DNA of 64,000 nucleotides from positions 1-64,000 of the forward strand of contig NZ_JAQSEA010000042.1 in assembly GCF_029946185.1 (NCBI RefSeq), read 5' to 3'. This stretch comes from Prosthecobacter sp. Its GTDB lineage: Bacteria > Verrucomicrobiota > Verrucomicrobiia > Verrucomicrobiales > Verrucomicrobiaceae. Within the stretch, counting starts at the first letter, position 1, and each line of letters starts with the position of its first letter. Positions 1 to 7,525 of the stretch are shown here, one piece after another. The notes under the pieces are model-generated. The model was not told where the DNA came from, did not search any database, and saw only the letters and a program-made list of their open reading frames with translations. The translations under genes and the position numbers were made by a program.

Positions 1-1077
1 GGCGTTCGTCAAAACGATCGCGCCCGTGCCCGTCTTGGTCCAGTTCTGGTCCCCCGAGACCTGGCCACTCAAGGTCAGCCCTTGAACCACATTCGATCCG
101 GTCAACGTACCGACGCTGATCGTGGTTGAAGCCTGATTGATATTCGTTAGTCCCGTAATCTCCAGCCCATACCCGTTGCTCGGGGCCACCGTCAGGGTCG
201 TGCTGGCCGCCGTCCAAGACAGGGAGTTCATCTGGATCGTCTTGTTCAGTGCAGTCGATCCCGGGAAACCCGCCAAACCAGTGCGGTCAGGGGCGATGGT
301 GCTGCTGCCCGCAATGCTCAGGTCGTCGCCAAAGGCGATGCTCTGCCGATCACCATAGCCGGAGCCGTTGTCGCGGAGGGCCAGGGTCGTACCACTGGCC
401 AGCGTGAGGGTGTTCGCAGCCCCGCTGTTCAGAGATGCAGCACCCACGGCAACAAGGGTGCCGCTGTTAACACTGACGGTGCCAGTGAAACTATTCGTCC
501 CAGCCAATACCGTCACACCGTTGCTGCTGCCAGCCGTGTTCCCTGCGATGACCAAGTTCTTGGGGACGAGTCCGCTCTCCGAGATGTTGCCAGCAAGGGT
601 GAGCAGACTGCTCGTGTTGGCCACCGCATTCGTGATGTTAAAATCAGCATTGCCCGTGCTCCCAAGAAGGATGTTCGTTGAGATCAAATCATTCGCCGTG
701 GCCGCCGCCGCCTTGGTCAGCACCGCAGCCAAGGCCCCGTTGTCAAAAGTCAGCGTGCTGCCGTTGAGCGACTGCAATGTGTAGCCAAAGAACGCAGTGG
801 TTGGATCTCCAATATTCAGCGTGCCCAGCGTGGCGTTAATGTCGAGATTGATGGTTTGCGCCACACTAAGATTGGCAGTCAGATTGATCACGTCCTCTGC
901 AGCATTCGCAGGCACACCTTCCGTCCAGTTGCCCGCAGTGTTCCATGTGAAGGGACCCGCACCAGTCGGAGTCCATGTGAATGTCGCCCCCTGTGCAGCC
1001 GGACCCGGGAGCCAAGTTGCCGTCAGGCAAATCATGAACCATCCAAGCAGTTGGCGGTAATGGCGTAATGTCTTCAT
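1..1077 (-). CDS. Autotransporter-associated beta-strand repeat protein, N-terminal part
   Basis: Large secreted or surface protein of unknown ligand, cut by the window edge, so only about 359 N-terminal residues are visible and no stop is seen. Translation from the ATG at 1077 gives a signal peptide (about residues 1-28, hydrophobic GWFMICLTATWL, ending near AAQGA). Gly, Asn, Thr and Ser-rich beta-strand repeats follow, with motifs such as FTWNTAGNWTEG, LTLAGNISESG, GTNSFTGTVSVNSGTLVAVG and WTKTGTGAIVLTN. These are typical of autotransporter-associated beta-strand (PATR-like) repeats, which form a right-handed beta-helix. Verrucomicrobia often carry very long versions, some with PEP-CTERM anchors; whether this one does cannot be seen. 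The plus-strand ORFs across it are shadows. Confidence 0.85.
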   Translation of the reverse strand, partial: MKTLRHYRQLLGWFMICLTATWLPGPAAQGATFTWTPTGAGPFTWNTAGNWTEGVPANAAEDVINLTANLSVAQTINLDINATLGTLNIGDPTTAFFGYTLQSLNGSTLTFDNGALAAVLTKAAAATANDLISTNILLGSTGNADFNITNAVANTSSLLTLAGNISESGLVPKNLVIAGNTAGSSNGVTVLAGTNSFTGTVSVNSGTLVAVGAASLNSGAANTLTLASGTTLALRDNGSGYGDRQSIAFGDDLSIAGSSTIAPDRTGLAGFPGSTALNKTIQMNSLSWTAASTTLTVAPSNGYGLEITGLTNINQASTTISVGTLTGSNVVQGLTLSGQVSGDQNWTKTGTGAIVLTNA

Positions 1078-1450
1078 AATGGATAAGGAAAAAGGAAAGC
1101 AAACCCCTGTCTCTGCGATCACAAATGCAGCGAAGCAGCAGCCCGCATTCTCTTGGAAAGAGTTGCGTCTGCTGCATTCTTTATATCAGTGCAGTCTGTG
1201 GTTAGTGACATCTAAAGGAATTCTTTGTATCAAAACACAAACAACCCTTAGCTTCTATCATTTTTTACTCTTTCGCAAAAAAAATGCAATTCACTGATAT
1301 TCAGTAGAATAAATTCTAAATAAAGCATCCTAAATAAATAAGTCATCCACCTAAGAATTTAGCGAAGCCCAAATTCTCCCGCCAAATCTTGGTATTCAGG
1401 AGTGAGTCAACCGCCCAGCTTTGAGCCCCACCTCCACATTCTTTACCGCG
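1078..1450. other. AT-rich intergenic region
   Basis: About 370 bases lie between the beta-strand repeat gene and the tRNA. The part from about 1190 to 1350 is clearly more AT-rich than its surroundings, with runs of A and T and TAAATAAA-type words. It probably holds the promoter of the leftward repeat-protein gene, but I cannot assign -35 and -10 boxes. I see no convincing gene here; the short ORF at 1079-1297 has no protein-like composition. Confidence 0.5.
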
Positions 1451-1522
1451 TATCCCCGACAGGAATCGAACCTGTATTTAGAGTTTAGGAAACCCTCGTT
1501 CTATCCATTGAACTACGGAGAC
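1451..1522 (-). tRNA. tRNA-Arg (anticodon CCT)
   Basis: The minus strand folds into a full cloverleaf. Acceptor strand GTCTCCG pairs with CGGGGAT (one G-U pair and one T-G pair), the D arm is GTTC...GAAC, and the anticodon stem AGGGT/ACTCT encloses the loop TTCCTAA with anticodon CCT. The T arm contains GGTTCGATTCC. The discriminator base is A and no CCA is encoded. It reads AGG arginine codons. It is the only tRNA found in the window and lies at the edge of a run of small orphan genes. Confidence 0.95.
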
Positions 1523-1774
1523 AACTGATTTTCAATGTGTTACCGATGGAAGCAAAGCTCAAAACGTCATTTTGAGAATGAGTTTGAGAATACGTCTGTC
1601 GATGTTACCCGAAATTCCACGATGTCTGGTAGCATGTGTTGGTCTCAACTTCCAAGAGAATTGAGGAATGAATTCGCGGTTTGACTCAGAGACGACTCAC
1701 GGAATATTTTGATGCTCAGGGTGTCCGCAATACTATTCACTTGAACAGTCTTTAAGACATGCCAGAATCCGCCC

Positions 1775-2080
1775 ATGAAAAGGAGCATCGAAGACCTAAC
1801 AGCCATGGCTCGCGCTTTTGGAAGCAATCAGACAGCCGCAAAACAGTGGCTGGATGAGGGATTCTCACCAGGTGATGCGAAGGCTTATGTGTACGCCGGC
1901 TGCTTTGATATTCCCCGCACCTCTGAATTGCGTCATGCCGGTATTTCTCCCCTCGATATTGCGCGAACCGGTTTGGCTTGGGACTTTTGCAGCGGAACGA
2001 TCTCAATGGCTGAAATGCAAAGGAGCATCATTCCAAAGGTAGCGGAACGAGAACCAGAACTGCTTTTGGTGGAAAGTTGA
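1775..2080 (+). CDS. Small hypothetical protein (101 aa)
   Basis: I do not recognise the family with certainty. The product is a soluble 101-residue protein with no signal peptide or membrane segment. Its composition is protein-like and partly helical: an N-terminal helix (RSIEDLTAMARAFG), a central part around DAKAYVYAGCFD, then SELRHAGISPLDIA. The pattern of an aromatic-Ala-Gly-Cys-Phe-Asp block followed by LRHAGISP recalls short repeats in plasmid- and phage-borne proteins, but that is only an impression. It was chosen over the overlapping minus-strand ORFs, which have Arg/Ser/His-rich shadow composition. It stands alone, about 250 bases past the tRNA. Confidence 0.55.
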   Translation: MKRSIEDLTAMARAFGSNQTAAKQWLDEGFSPGDAKAYVYAGCFDIPRTSELRHAGISPLDIARTGLAWDFCSGTISMAEMQRSIIPKVAEREPELLLVES

Positions 2081-2131
2081 GTCGTTCAGTTCTTCAGGAG
2101 TTTCCTTACGGTGGCAGTTGTGGGGGGCAAC

Positions 2132-2566
2132 TCACTTCTTCACGCTCGCTGTTCCTGTCATCCGGCCTGACGAATCCCTGAAGGTGATCGTGTTGCCGGA
2201 AACAGAGCTGGTGCCCGTGATCCTGCCTGTTGAATCTCGGTAGGTAGTGGTTCCAGACGATGTGGTGGTGGATGTGCCGGTAGATCTTCCACTGGCATCT
2301 CGACTGGTCACGGTAGATCTTGAGGTGCTTAATGTGGAGGTGAGTCTGCCTGCTGAATCCCTGAATGTGGTTGTGCCGGCGCTGGTTTGAGAGGTTCCAG
2401 TGAGACGGCCAGACGAATCCCGAAAAGTGGTCGTTGTGCGTGATGTGCTTGTGCTGGTCGTGGTTTTGCCTGTCCCATCTCTCAATGTCGCGTTTTTTCC
2501 TGCCAGTGAGGATGCAGGATCAGCGAAGGCGAGAACTGGGATGAGGAGGAACAGAATCAGCTTCAT
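2132..2566 (-). CDS. Secreted RDSSGR-repeat protein
   Basis: Exported protein of about 144 residues built almost wholly from a 22-24 residue repeat with core (F/Y)RDSxGRxTGTsxxSxxTTT. About six units follow a signal peptide (MKLILFLLIPVLAFADP). Units alternate a charged turn (RDSSGR) with Thr/Ser strands, which suggests a short beta-solenoid or an adhesive, flexible surface protein. I start at the Met at 2566 because the signal peptide begins there; the upstream extension reads as noise. No enzyme motif is present. Parts of a second copy lie at 3261-3293 and 3788-3829, so the gene has been duplicated locally. Confidence 0.75.
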   Translation of the reverse strand: MKLILFLLIPVLAFADPASSLAGKNATLRDGTGKTTTSTSTSRTTTTFRDSSGRLTGTSQTSAGTTTFRDSAGRLTSTLSTSRSTVTSRDASGRSTGTSTTTSSGTTTYRDSTGRITGTSSVSGNTITFRDSSGRMTGTASVKK

Positions 2567-2691
2567 GGACGACTTTGAGGTGCCTTTTTGGAAAAGTCTT
2601 GGTGCGTACAAGCCATTGCAAAGAACAGAGGGCATGCTTTAATCACAATTCGGCTTGTCATAGATGTTTTCCCCGTTTATTCCATCGCCTT

Positions 2692-3027
2692 GTGAACAAT
2701 CGAATAAGGATATTGATCGTTGGGGTTTCATTGTTTTTTACTCGCGCAGAAGCCCAGGACATCCAAATTTACGATGTGGAGCGTGGAACAAGCTGCAGTT
2801 CACCATCGAGTATTTCTCTTCGATATAAAAATGCTTCCAGCCAAACTCTGGACATGCGAGTATGGCTAGAGCGTCAGGATCTGACTTGGACCGCTTTTAC
2901 AGAGCTTGGCGCGAAACCTGGTGAAAGCACAAGCTGTTACACGTGCAAAGGAACGGGGAGGTACAAAGCCTATTCTAGAATTGCTGGGAATAAGACCCCT
3001 TTCCCAAACCCGAATAAGGGAGAATAG
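2692..3027 (+). CDS. Small secreted hypothetical protein, GTG start
   Basis: Reading from the GTG at 2692 gives about 111 residues. A short basic start is followed by a hydrophobic stretch (ILIVGVSLFF) and a likely cleavage site after AEA, so it is probably exported. The mature part has three cysteines (one CSS and a CYTC pair) and alternating strand-like sequence (SISLRYKNASSQTLDMRVWLE), resembling a small immunoglobulin-like or beta-sandwich domain. No family is recognised. The longer frame from 2575 would add a Cys/Arg-rich, unlikely N-terminus. The region is less GC-rich than its neighbours. Confidence 0.45.
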   Translation: MNNRIRILIVGVSLFFTRAEAQDIQIYDVERGTSCSSPSSISLRYKNASSQTLDMRVWLERQDLTWTAFTELGAKPGESTSCYTCKGTGRYKAYSRIAGNKTPFPNPNKGE

Positions 3028-3260
3028 AACAGGTTTAGCATATGAAGGAGGCCTGCACCTAAAACCTGGCTATGGGTATCGAGTCACCCTCTCAAGGGTT
3101 CGATTCGGTGTGGCTATTATCAAGGGGTTACCTTTCTGCTTTTCACTGAATGCGCTGAAGAGTGATCAAGTTTTACGCGGCTGAAATTTCTTTCGCCGTA
3201 AGAGACTCCTTTCCTTGGATACCCGAGATTTGCACCGAGTAACAGCAAAAACGCGCACGT

Positions 3261-3829
3261 CTTCACGGTCGCAGTTCCTGTAATCTGTCCTAGTGGCTCG
3301 TGTGAATGTCGGCATATATCTGGCCCTGACCGAAGTGACCAATCCAACCATAGACATTCGGTTCGTGGAGTTGCGCCAGAACCATAGGCATATTCTTACA
3401 GTGCATCCAGAGCCTAATGGTTCCACCGGCTTTGTTAAAATCTGGGCGGCGCACTTTGGCATTATCCTCGATGAAGGTAATGTAAATCCTCTTCAAGTTG
3501 GGATCGGAACTTGGCGAAGGATTTCCCCACAGCAGAATCACAGCCTGGGAATCTGTCTTCCCTGAGGAGGTGTTCAGCAAGAAATTCGAAGTGATCATTG
3601 AGTGGCCGGCCACGAGAAGGATCTGACGAGTGCCCTCAGGTAGATCCTCCTCTGCGGTATCATGGATCGAACTCACAAAAAGATTGCGGATCTCTTCCAT
3701 GCATTCATCAGGAAAACCCATTTCAGAGGTTGGTGTGGTGCTCATACTAATCGTTGTTTAAGAGATCCATAACGTGGTATCAACGAATTTTTGCCTGCCA
3801 GTGAGGAAGCAGGATCAGCGAAGGCGAGA
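3261..3829 (-). pseudogene. Interrupted second copy of the RDSSGR-repeat gene
   Basis: Two short stretches match the two ends of the gene at 2132-2566. Positions 3788-3829 match 2493-2534 with two differences and encode the signal-peptide end (LAFADPASSLAGK). Positions 3261-3293 match 2138-2170 with about six or seven differences and encode the tail (GQITGTATVK versus GRMTGTASVK). Both lie in the same order and strand, but the repeat core between them is missing. A different ORF (3290-3745) sits there instead. I read this as a duplicated copy whose middle was replaced. Confidence 0.55.
3290..3745 (-). CDS. Hypothetical protein (151 aa)
   Basis: Soluble protein of 151 residues with no signal peptide and no recognised domain. 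The sequence is protein-like throughout: an acidic N-terminal helix (PDECMEEIRNLFVSSIHDTAEEDL), then a beta-rich part (RQILLVAGHSMITSNFLLN, AVILLWGN, KRIYITFIEDNAKVRRP). It ends exactly where homology to the tail of the repeat gene begins, so it appears to occupy the middle of a broken duplicate of that gene. No neighbour suggests a function. Confidence 0.5.
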   Translation of the reverse strand: MSTTPTSEMGFPDECMEEIRNLFVSSIHDTAEEDLPEGTRQILLVAGHSMITSNFLLNTSSGKTDSQAVILLWGNPSPSSDPNLKRIYITFIEDNAKVRRPDFNKAGGTIRLWMHCKNMPMVLAQLHEPNVYGWIGHFGQGQIYADIHTSH

Positions 3830-3939
3830 TGGGCGGTGATCTTGAGTTCGAGATTTGAAGTTTGGAGCTTTTCACCATCTGAGCTTGTGCTAGTTTCCTC
3901 ATTCGCATTTCTTAGCAACTTCCACCCCGCTCCTTTATT

Positions 3940-4914
3940 GTGAAACTACTGTCCATTCTCCCCATCGTCCTGGCACTAGCCTCGTCCTCGCTCCTCCGTG
4001 CGCAGGACATTCCGGATTCAAAGGATCCACTGGGTCTGAAGCGCTACGAGGGCACGCGCATTACATTCTTTGAAGAGAAGACCTTTGATTCTTACAATCT
4101 GCCGCTGGGTAAATTTTCCGCACGCAACATCCCAACCGCTAAAGGAACCTTCACGAAGAGCGAGAAGCTAGAGGGCAAGGTGACGCGTGTCACGTATGCG
4201 GGAAGTGATGGCAAACGCACAAGTCTGGAAGTGTTTAGGAACTACCAATCCACTCTGGCAGAGCAAGGCTGGGAAGTGCTCTGGACGGGGAGCGATGCAG
4301 AAATGGGTGATATGCGACGGCTGTTTGCTGATCGCCCAGGTCAGACGTTTTCCCTCGGTTCTGGTGGTCATTTCATGGCGGCGAAAAAGGGATCGAATCA
4401 CTTGGCTCTGTTTATTGCCAACTTCAAAAATGGAGTCGTGGTGCCCATCTCCTCCAAGCCGACTGCTGGCGCACCTGTCATTGCCTTGGATGTCATCGAG
4501 TCTGCGGCCATGGATGAAAAAATGGTTGTGATCAAAGCTGACGCGATGGCTTCCGCGCTGCTCGATCAAGGCGGTGTCAATCTGTATGGCTTCTACTTTG
4601 ATACGGGCTCCGCGAAACTAAAAAGTGAATCCAGTCCCACACTGGATGAGGTTGAGAAACTGCTCAAAGCAGATGGCAGCCTGCGGCTACTGGTCGTCGG
4701 TCACACCGACGGAGTCGGTGGTTTTGAGGACAACATGGACCTGTCAAAGCGGCGCGCATCTGCCGTCACCGCAGCCCTCAGCGAACGTGTGCCCAACGCA
4801 GCATCGAGGCTCACTCCATGTGGCGTCGGACTCCAATGTCCCATCGCTACCAACAGCAACGAAGAAGGCCGTGCGAAGAATCGTCGCGTCGCCCTTGTGA
4901 AGGTGGAGAAGTAG
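3940..4914 (+). CDS. OmpA-family outer-membrane/periplasmic protein
   Basis: Exported protein of 324 residues that should anchor to peptidoglycan. It starts with GTG at 3940, followed by a signal peptide (LLSILPIVLALASSSLLRAQ). Residues about 25-190 resemble DUF4892 (GLKRYEGTRITFFEEKTFDSY..., then a TSLEVFRNYQSTLAEQGWEVLW strand-helix unit). Residues about 215-324 form an OmpA C-terminal domain: FYFDTGSAKLKSES, LLVVGHTDGVGG with its D and G residues, and a final NRRVALVKV. The DUF4892 plus OmpA pairing is known in Gram-negative bacteria; its exact role is not. The gene stands alone. Confidence 0.85.
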   Translation: MKLLSILPIVLALASSSLLRAQDIPDSKDPLGLKRYEGTRITFFEEKTFDSYNLPLGKFSARNIPTAKGTFTKSEKLEGKVTRVTYAGSDGKRTSLEVFRNYQSTLAEQGWEVLWTGSDAEMGDMRRLFADRPGQTFSLGSGGHFMAAKKGSNHLALFIANFKNGVVVPISSKPTAGAPVIALDVIESAAMDEKMVVIKADAMASALLDQGGVNLYGFYFDTGSAKLKSESSPTLDEVEKLLKADGSLRLLVVGHTDGVGGFEDNMDLSKRRASAVTAALSERVPNAASRLTPCGVGLQCPIATNSNEEGRAKNRRVALVKVEK

Positions 4915-5047
4915 GGAGGCGAGTTATCCGCCATTCCACTTGTTCGCCCCAGGAGAAGGAGAACGGCATTCATCATTAACGACAGTCGCTGCGGCCTTCC
5001 GCTTTAAAAAGAAGGTCAGGAGTGAAAGACATCCGTTGCTCATGGTT

Positions 5048-5344
5048 TCATCGTCCCCAAGGTTGTCCCCTTGTGGACAGGGCGCTTTGATCCGGGTTCA
5101 CATAAAGTTCATCAAAGACGTCGCCAGACATCCATGTTTCATATTGCCGGGACGTGCCAAGTTTACGGACGACCAGATAGCCCATCATGATATGGATGGC
5201 GCTACCGGGAGGAGGTTTCATGGACTGCTTCTCAGCCAGTTTGTCGAAACGCTGCCGGTATTCTCGATTCGTGATCTCCAGAGCCTTCACCGTCTTTCCA
5301 TACCTCTGCGCCGTTTCCTGGTCGCGTGCCCGGTAGGATACCAT
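5048..5344 (-). CDS. Small hypothetical protein (98 aa)
   Basis: A 98-residue soluble protein of unknown function. The N-terminal half is charged and helical (ETAQRYGKTVKALEITNREYRQRFDKLAEKQ). The second half has a GSAIHIMMGYLVV stretch and an aromatic motif (YETWMSGDVFDELYVNP). The ATG at 5344 is the only plausible start: the frame stays open upstream for only 17 codons and contains no other start. It is convergent with the OmpA-like gene. It may be a remnant or an orphan. Confidence 0.45.
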   Translation of the reverse strand: MVSYRARDQETAQRYGKTVKALEITNREYRQRFDKLAEKQSMKPPPGSAIHIMMGYLVVRKLGTSRQYETWMSGDVFDELYVNPDQSALSTRGQPWGR

Positions 5345-5602
5345 GAAAAGATGCCTGAAAAGATGCCAGTCATTATGTAAGTCATCTCGGCGTAACTATT
5401 TGATGATCAATGGTTCATCGACGCAATGGCACCAGCCCACGAGGCGCGCGCATCGTCCGTAAATCCCACCCCTGAAAACAGCCCGGCTGACTGCCAGCCC
5501 TCGCTGGTCACGCCAGGCACAACAATCCGCCCTTGGCATGTCTCCCCCAAGAAAACCCCATCCTCCCACTTCAATCTCTGCCCCTCCCGAATAACTGCGG
5601 GA

Positions 5603-5766
5603 CAAATCTCCGGCCATTCCCCTTCCGTGTATTCTGTGTATTCCGTGGTTCAAATCTCCGGCCATTCCTTTGCCAAAAAACAAACGCCCCCTTTCGCCCA
5701 CCCTTCCCTCAAAACCCCACCCCACTTCTGATCCACATCCGTGTACTCCGTGCAATCCGTGGTTCA
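5603..5766. repeat. Intergenic direct repeats with ACCACGGATTGCACGG motif
   Basis: Two identical 18-base copies of a word beginning CAAATCTCCGG lie 48 bases apart (5603-5620 and 5651-5668). Interleaved are two related stretches at about 5625-5654 and 5738-5767 that on the minus strand read AACCACGGATTGCACGGA followed by a second ACGG unit. Read as protein these give NHGLHGVHG-like strings, a common source of false ORFs. The motif is familiar from intergenic DNA of several environmental phyla; I cannot give it a function. The second copy overlaps the stop codon of the gene at 5764. Confidence 0.6.
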
Positions 5767-6378
5767 ACTCCGGTCCTCCCCGCGAATCCGCTCCCTCACC
5801 ATCGCCGCAATCTCCTCCGGCGTCGCACACACCGCCGTACCAACCTCTGCCACCCGTCCGGCACGCTTGCCCCGCCTCACACGGCCAACACCATAAAGCT
5901 CTCCCATCTGTTCCAGCGCCTTAAGCCGCACCGAGACCCTGGGCATCGACGGCGGCTCAGGCGCAGCCCCATCACCACCCTCGCGCTCCCCCGCCACCTC
6001 AGCAAACGTCGCCCCCACCGTCTCCCACAGCATCAAGCCCACACGTTCCCGCAGCGCCGCCACATCCTCCTCCAACTGCGGAGCCAGCGGCGGTAAAATC
6101 CTGGGCGGCTTGGCAGCCTTCCCCACGCCCGCAAGCTCCGCACAGTGCTTCCGCCAGTGCCTTCGCACCACCTCCGGCCTCACTCTAAGCACCCGCGCCA
6201 CCTTCGCCAGCGACATCCCCCGGCGCACATGCAGTTCAAACACCAGCCCCGGCCCCCTCATTCCCTTCGCCCGCGCCCGTCTCAACCACCGCCGCACACT
6301 CGCCGCCTTCACCACCCGCCGCCGAACCTTCGCCCGGCTCTTGCGGCCCTTTTTCGTTGCAGAAGAGGTGGAAGTCAT
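5764..6378 (-). CDS. HTH protein, terminase-small-subunit-like
   Basis: A basic protein of about 204 residues. The N-terminus is Lys/Arg-rich (KKGRKSRAKVRRRVVKAASVRRWLRRARAKG). Next is a helix-turn-helix of homeodomain type (RRGMSLAKVARVLRVRPEVVRRHWRKH, about residues 52-78), then a long helical region (EEDVAALRERVGLMLWETVG) and a conserved-looking VSVRLKALEQMGELYGV. This resembles small terminase subunits or other phage-type DNA-binding proteins, but no other phage gene is nearby, so it may be a domesticated orphan. I start at the Met at 6378 because the 17 upstream residues look random. Confidence 0.55.
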   Translation of the reverse strand: MTSTSSATKKGRKSRAKVRRRVVKAASVRRWLRRARAKGMRGPGLVFELHVRRGMSLAKVARVLRVRPEVVRRHWRKHCAELAGVGKAAKPPRILPPLAPQLEEDVAALRERVGLMLWETVGATFAEVAGEREGGDGAAPEPPSMPRVSVRLKALEQMGELYGVGRVRRGKRAGRVAEVGTAVCATPEEIAAMVRERIRGEDRS

Positions 6379-6498
6379 GATCTCAAAGAAAAGAAGATGG
6401 TATAAACGGGTATCCGTGGCCGCAGCCATACCACCACGTCATACCACAAACCTTGGGTCCGCTTTTTCAAATTCAACCCCTTTGTTCAAAGATCCTAA

Positions 6499-6624
6499 TT
6501 CTACATTGTTAGACTTGATCGTCAGGCAGGCTGCTTTCGGCTGACGTCTCAGCGCAGCAAAGTAGCCTTGTTCCTGTGGAACAAGGAACGCTCCGCCTCG
6601 CCCCAGACGCTTAACAATGTAGAA
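6499..6624. mobile_element. 126-bp inverted-repeat element (MITE-like)
   Basis: A 13-base word TTCTACATTGTTA at 6499-6511 is exactly repeated in inverse at 6612-6624. The 126-base unit has no ORF. It contains a perfect 9-base hairpin (CCTTGTTCC at 6566-6574, loop TGT, GGAACAAGG at 6578-6586). The layout fits a non-autonomous miniature element or a large palindromic repeat. No target-site duplication is obvious. It lies between the HTH gene and the end of the ART-like gene pair. Confidence 0.5.
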
Positions 6625-6657
6625 CTAAGCCCAAACCAAACATGGGCGGCCCTGTGG

Positions 6658-6879
6658 CTATTTCTCTTTTGAGTTCCAAACTCCCGCCTTCGTGTCTTTC
6701 GTCGAATGCGAAACAAAAAGATGCTTGTAGGGCTTCCGTGGCTTGCCTCCGGCGGTGATGATGCCAGCATCAACCAAAGTTTCTGCACGCTTTTTATCGC
6801 TCATGGCTTCCAAGCGGCTGACGGCTCGCTTCCAGGCAGAGCGCAGATCGCTTTTGGAAAGTTGTTGGGTGTCAGGCAT
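6658..6879 (-). CDS. Small partner protein of the ART-like gene (73 aa)
   Basis: A 73-residue, strongly charged protein. The first half is helical (SKSDLRSAWKRAVSRLEAMSDKKRAETLVDAG). The second is a basic tail with KPRKPYKHLFVSHSTKD. It starts two bases after the stop of the gene at 6882-7472, so the two are almost certainly co-transcribed. No DNA-binding motif is clear. By position and size it could be an antitoxin or immunity protein for the upstream ART-like product, but nothing in its sequence proves that. Confidence 0.6.
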   Translation of the reverse strand: MPDTQQLSKSDLRSAWKRAVSRLEAMSDKKRAETLVDAGIITAGGKPRKPYKHLFVSHSTKDTKAGVWNSKEK

Positions 6880-6881
6880 GG

Positions 6882-7472
6882 CTATCTTTGCGAAGGCGAT
6901 TGGAAGTATCCCAAAATACAGGCAGGATCACGAACAGCAATCTGAATATGGGAGCGGCGGCGGATGCCAGATTCTGGAAAAACAGAGTCTCCCTCCTGAA
7001 ACACACCCCGCACGGAATGAAAGTGTGCCTTCCCGTCTTTTTCAAGCTGCTCGATGGTCCAGTTCACCACGGCGCAATCCAACTTTCGCAGCAGTTGATC
7101 TTTGTCAGTCTTGTTCAGTGGCTTGTTGCTCGGGCGCGGCGTTTTGTTGGCCTTGATGGATTCCTCAAACAGCGGATATGCCTCGGTGAGCACGTCGGTA
7201 TATTCGGCGTCCAGCAGATCAAAACAACTGCCCAGATGAAGGACCGCCCCAAGCACCGCCGGAGTCTTTAGCTTGCCTCTTTTTTTCTGCGCTCTGGCCC
7301 ACTCTAGGGCACGCGCCGGACCATGCTCCCAGAAGTAAATGCCATGTCCCAGCCAGTCGTAACTCTTCGGAAAGGCTTGTAGCTGGCCGCCCTTCTGAAT
7401 CACTTTATCACGAACGGAGGCATCACAACCGTGATAGCCGATGACCAGTCGTTGATAATCGAATTCTCTCAT
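6882..7472 (-). CDS. Putative ADP-ribosyltransferase-like protein
   Basis: A 196-residue soluble protein. Its layout recalls PARP/DUF3990-type ADP-ribosyltransferase folds: an early YHG (His14), then a loop, then GHGIYFWEHGPARALEWA (Tyr46, with a following helix), and a C-terminal block FQEGDSVFPESGIRRRSHIQIAVRDPACILGYF that could carry the acidic third catalytic residue. The H-Y-E reading is inference from motif spacing. I recall the C-terminal HIQIAVRxPxCIxGYF signature from uncharacterised bacterial proteins but cannot name the family. It is followed two bases later by a small charged gene, a toxin-first order seen in some toxin-antitoxin pairs. Confidence 0.6.
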   Translation of the reverse strand: MREFDYQRLVIGYHGCDASVRDKVIQKGGQLQAFPKSYDWLGHGIYFWEHGPARALEWARAQKKRGKLKTPAVLGAVLHLGSCFDLLDAEYTDVLTEAYPLFEESIKANKTPRPSNKPLNKTDKDQLLRKLDCAVVNWTIEQLEKDGKAHFHSVRGVFQEGDSVFPESGIRRRSHIQIAVRDPACILGYFQSPSQR

Positions 7473-7525
7473 GCTCCGGCCCAGTTTTTGACACAGTCCC
7501 CCAACAATTTAAATTTTCTACTTCC

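Noticed and set aside
2132-2566. Possible CRISPR-like array
   Set aside because: The repeats are 66-72-base coding units in a translated secreted protein, without spacers or cas genes.
3090-3120. GGTTCGATTCGG, resembling a tRNA T-arm
   Set aside because: No acceptor, D or anticodon stem can be formed around it.
5396-5830. NHGLHGVHG-containing ORF on the minus strand
   Set aside because: The reading comes from the ACCACGG intergenic repeat and not from a protein gene.
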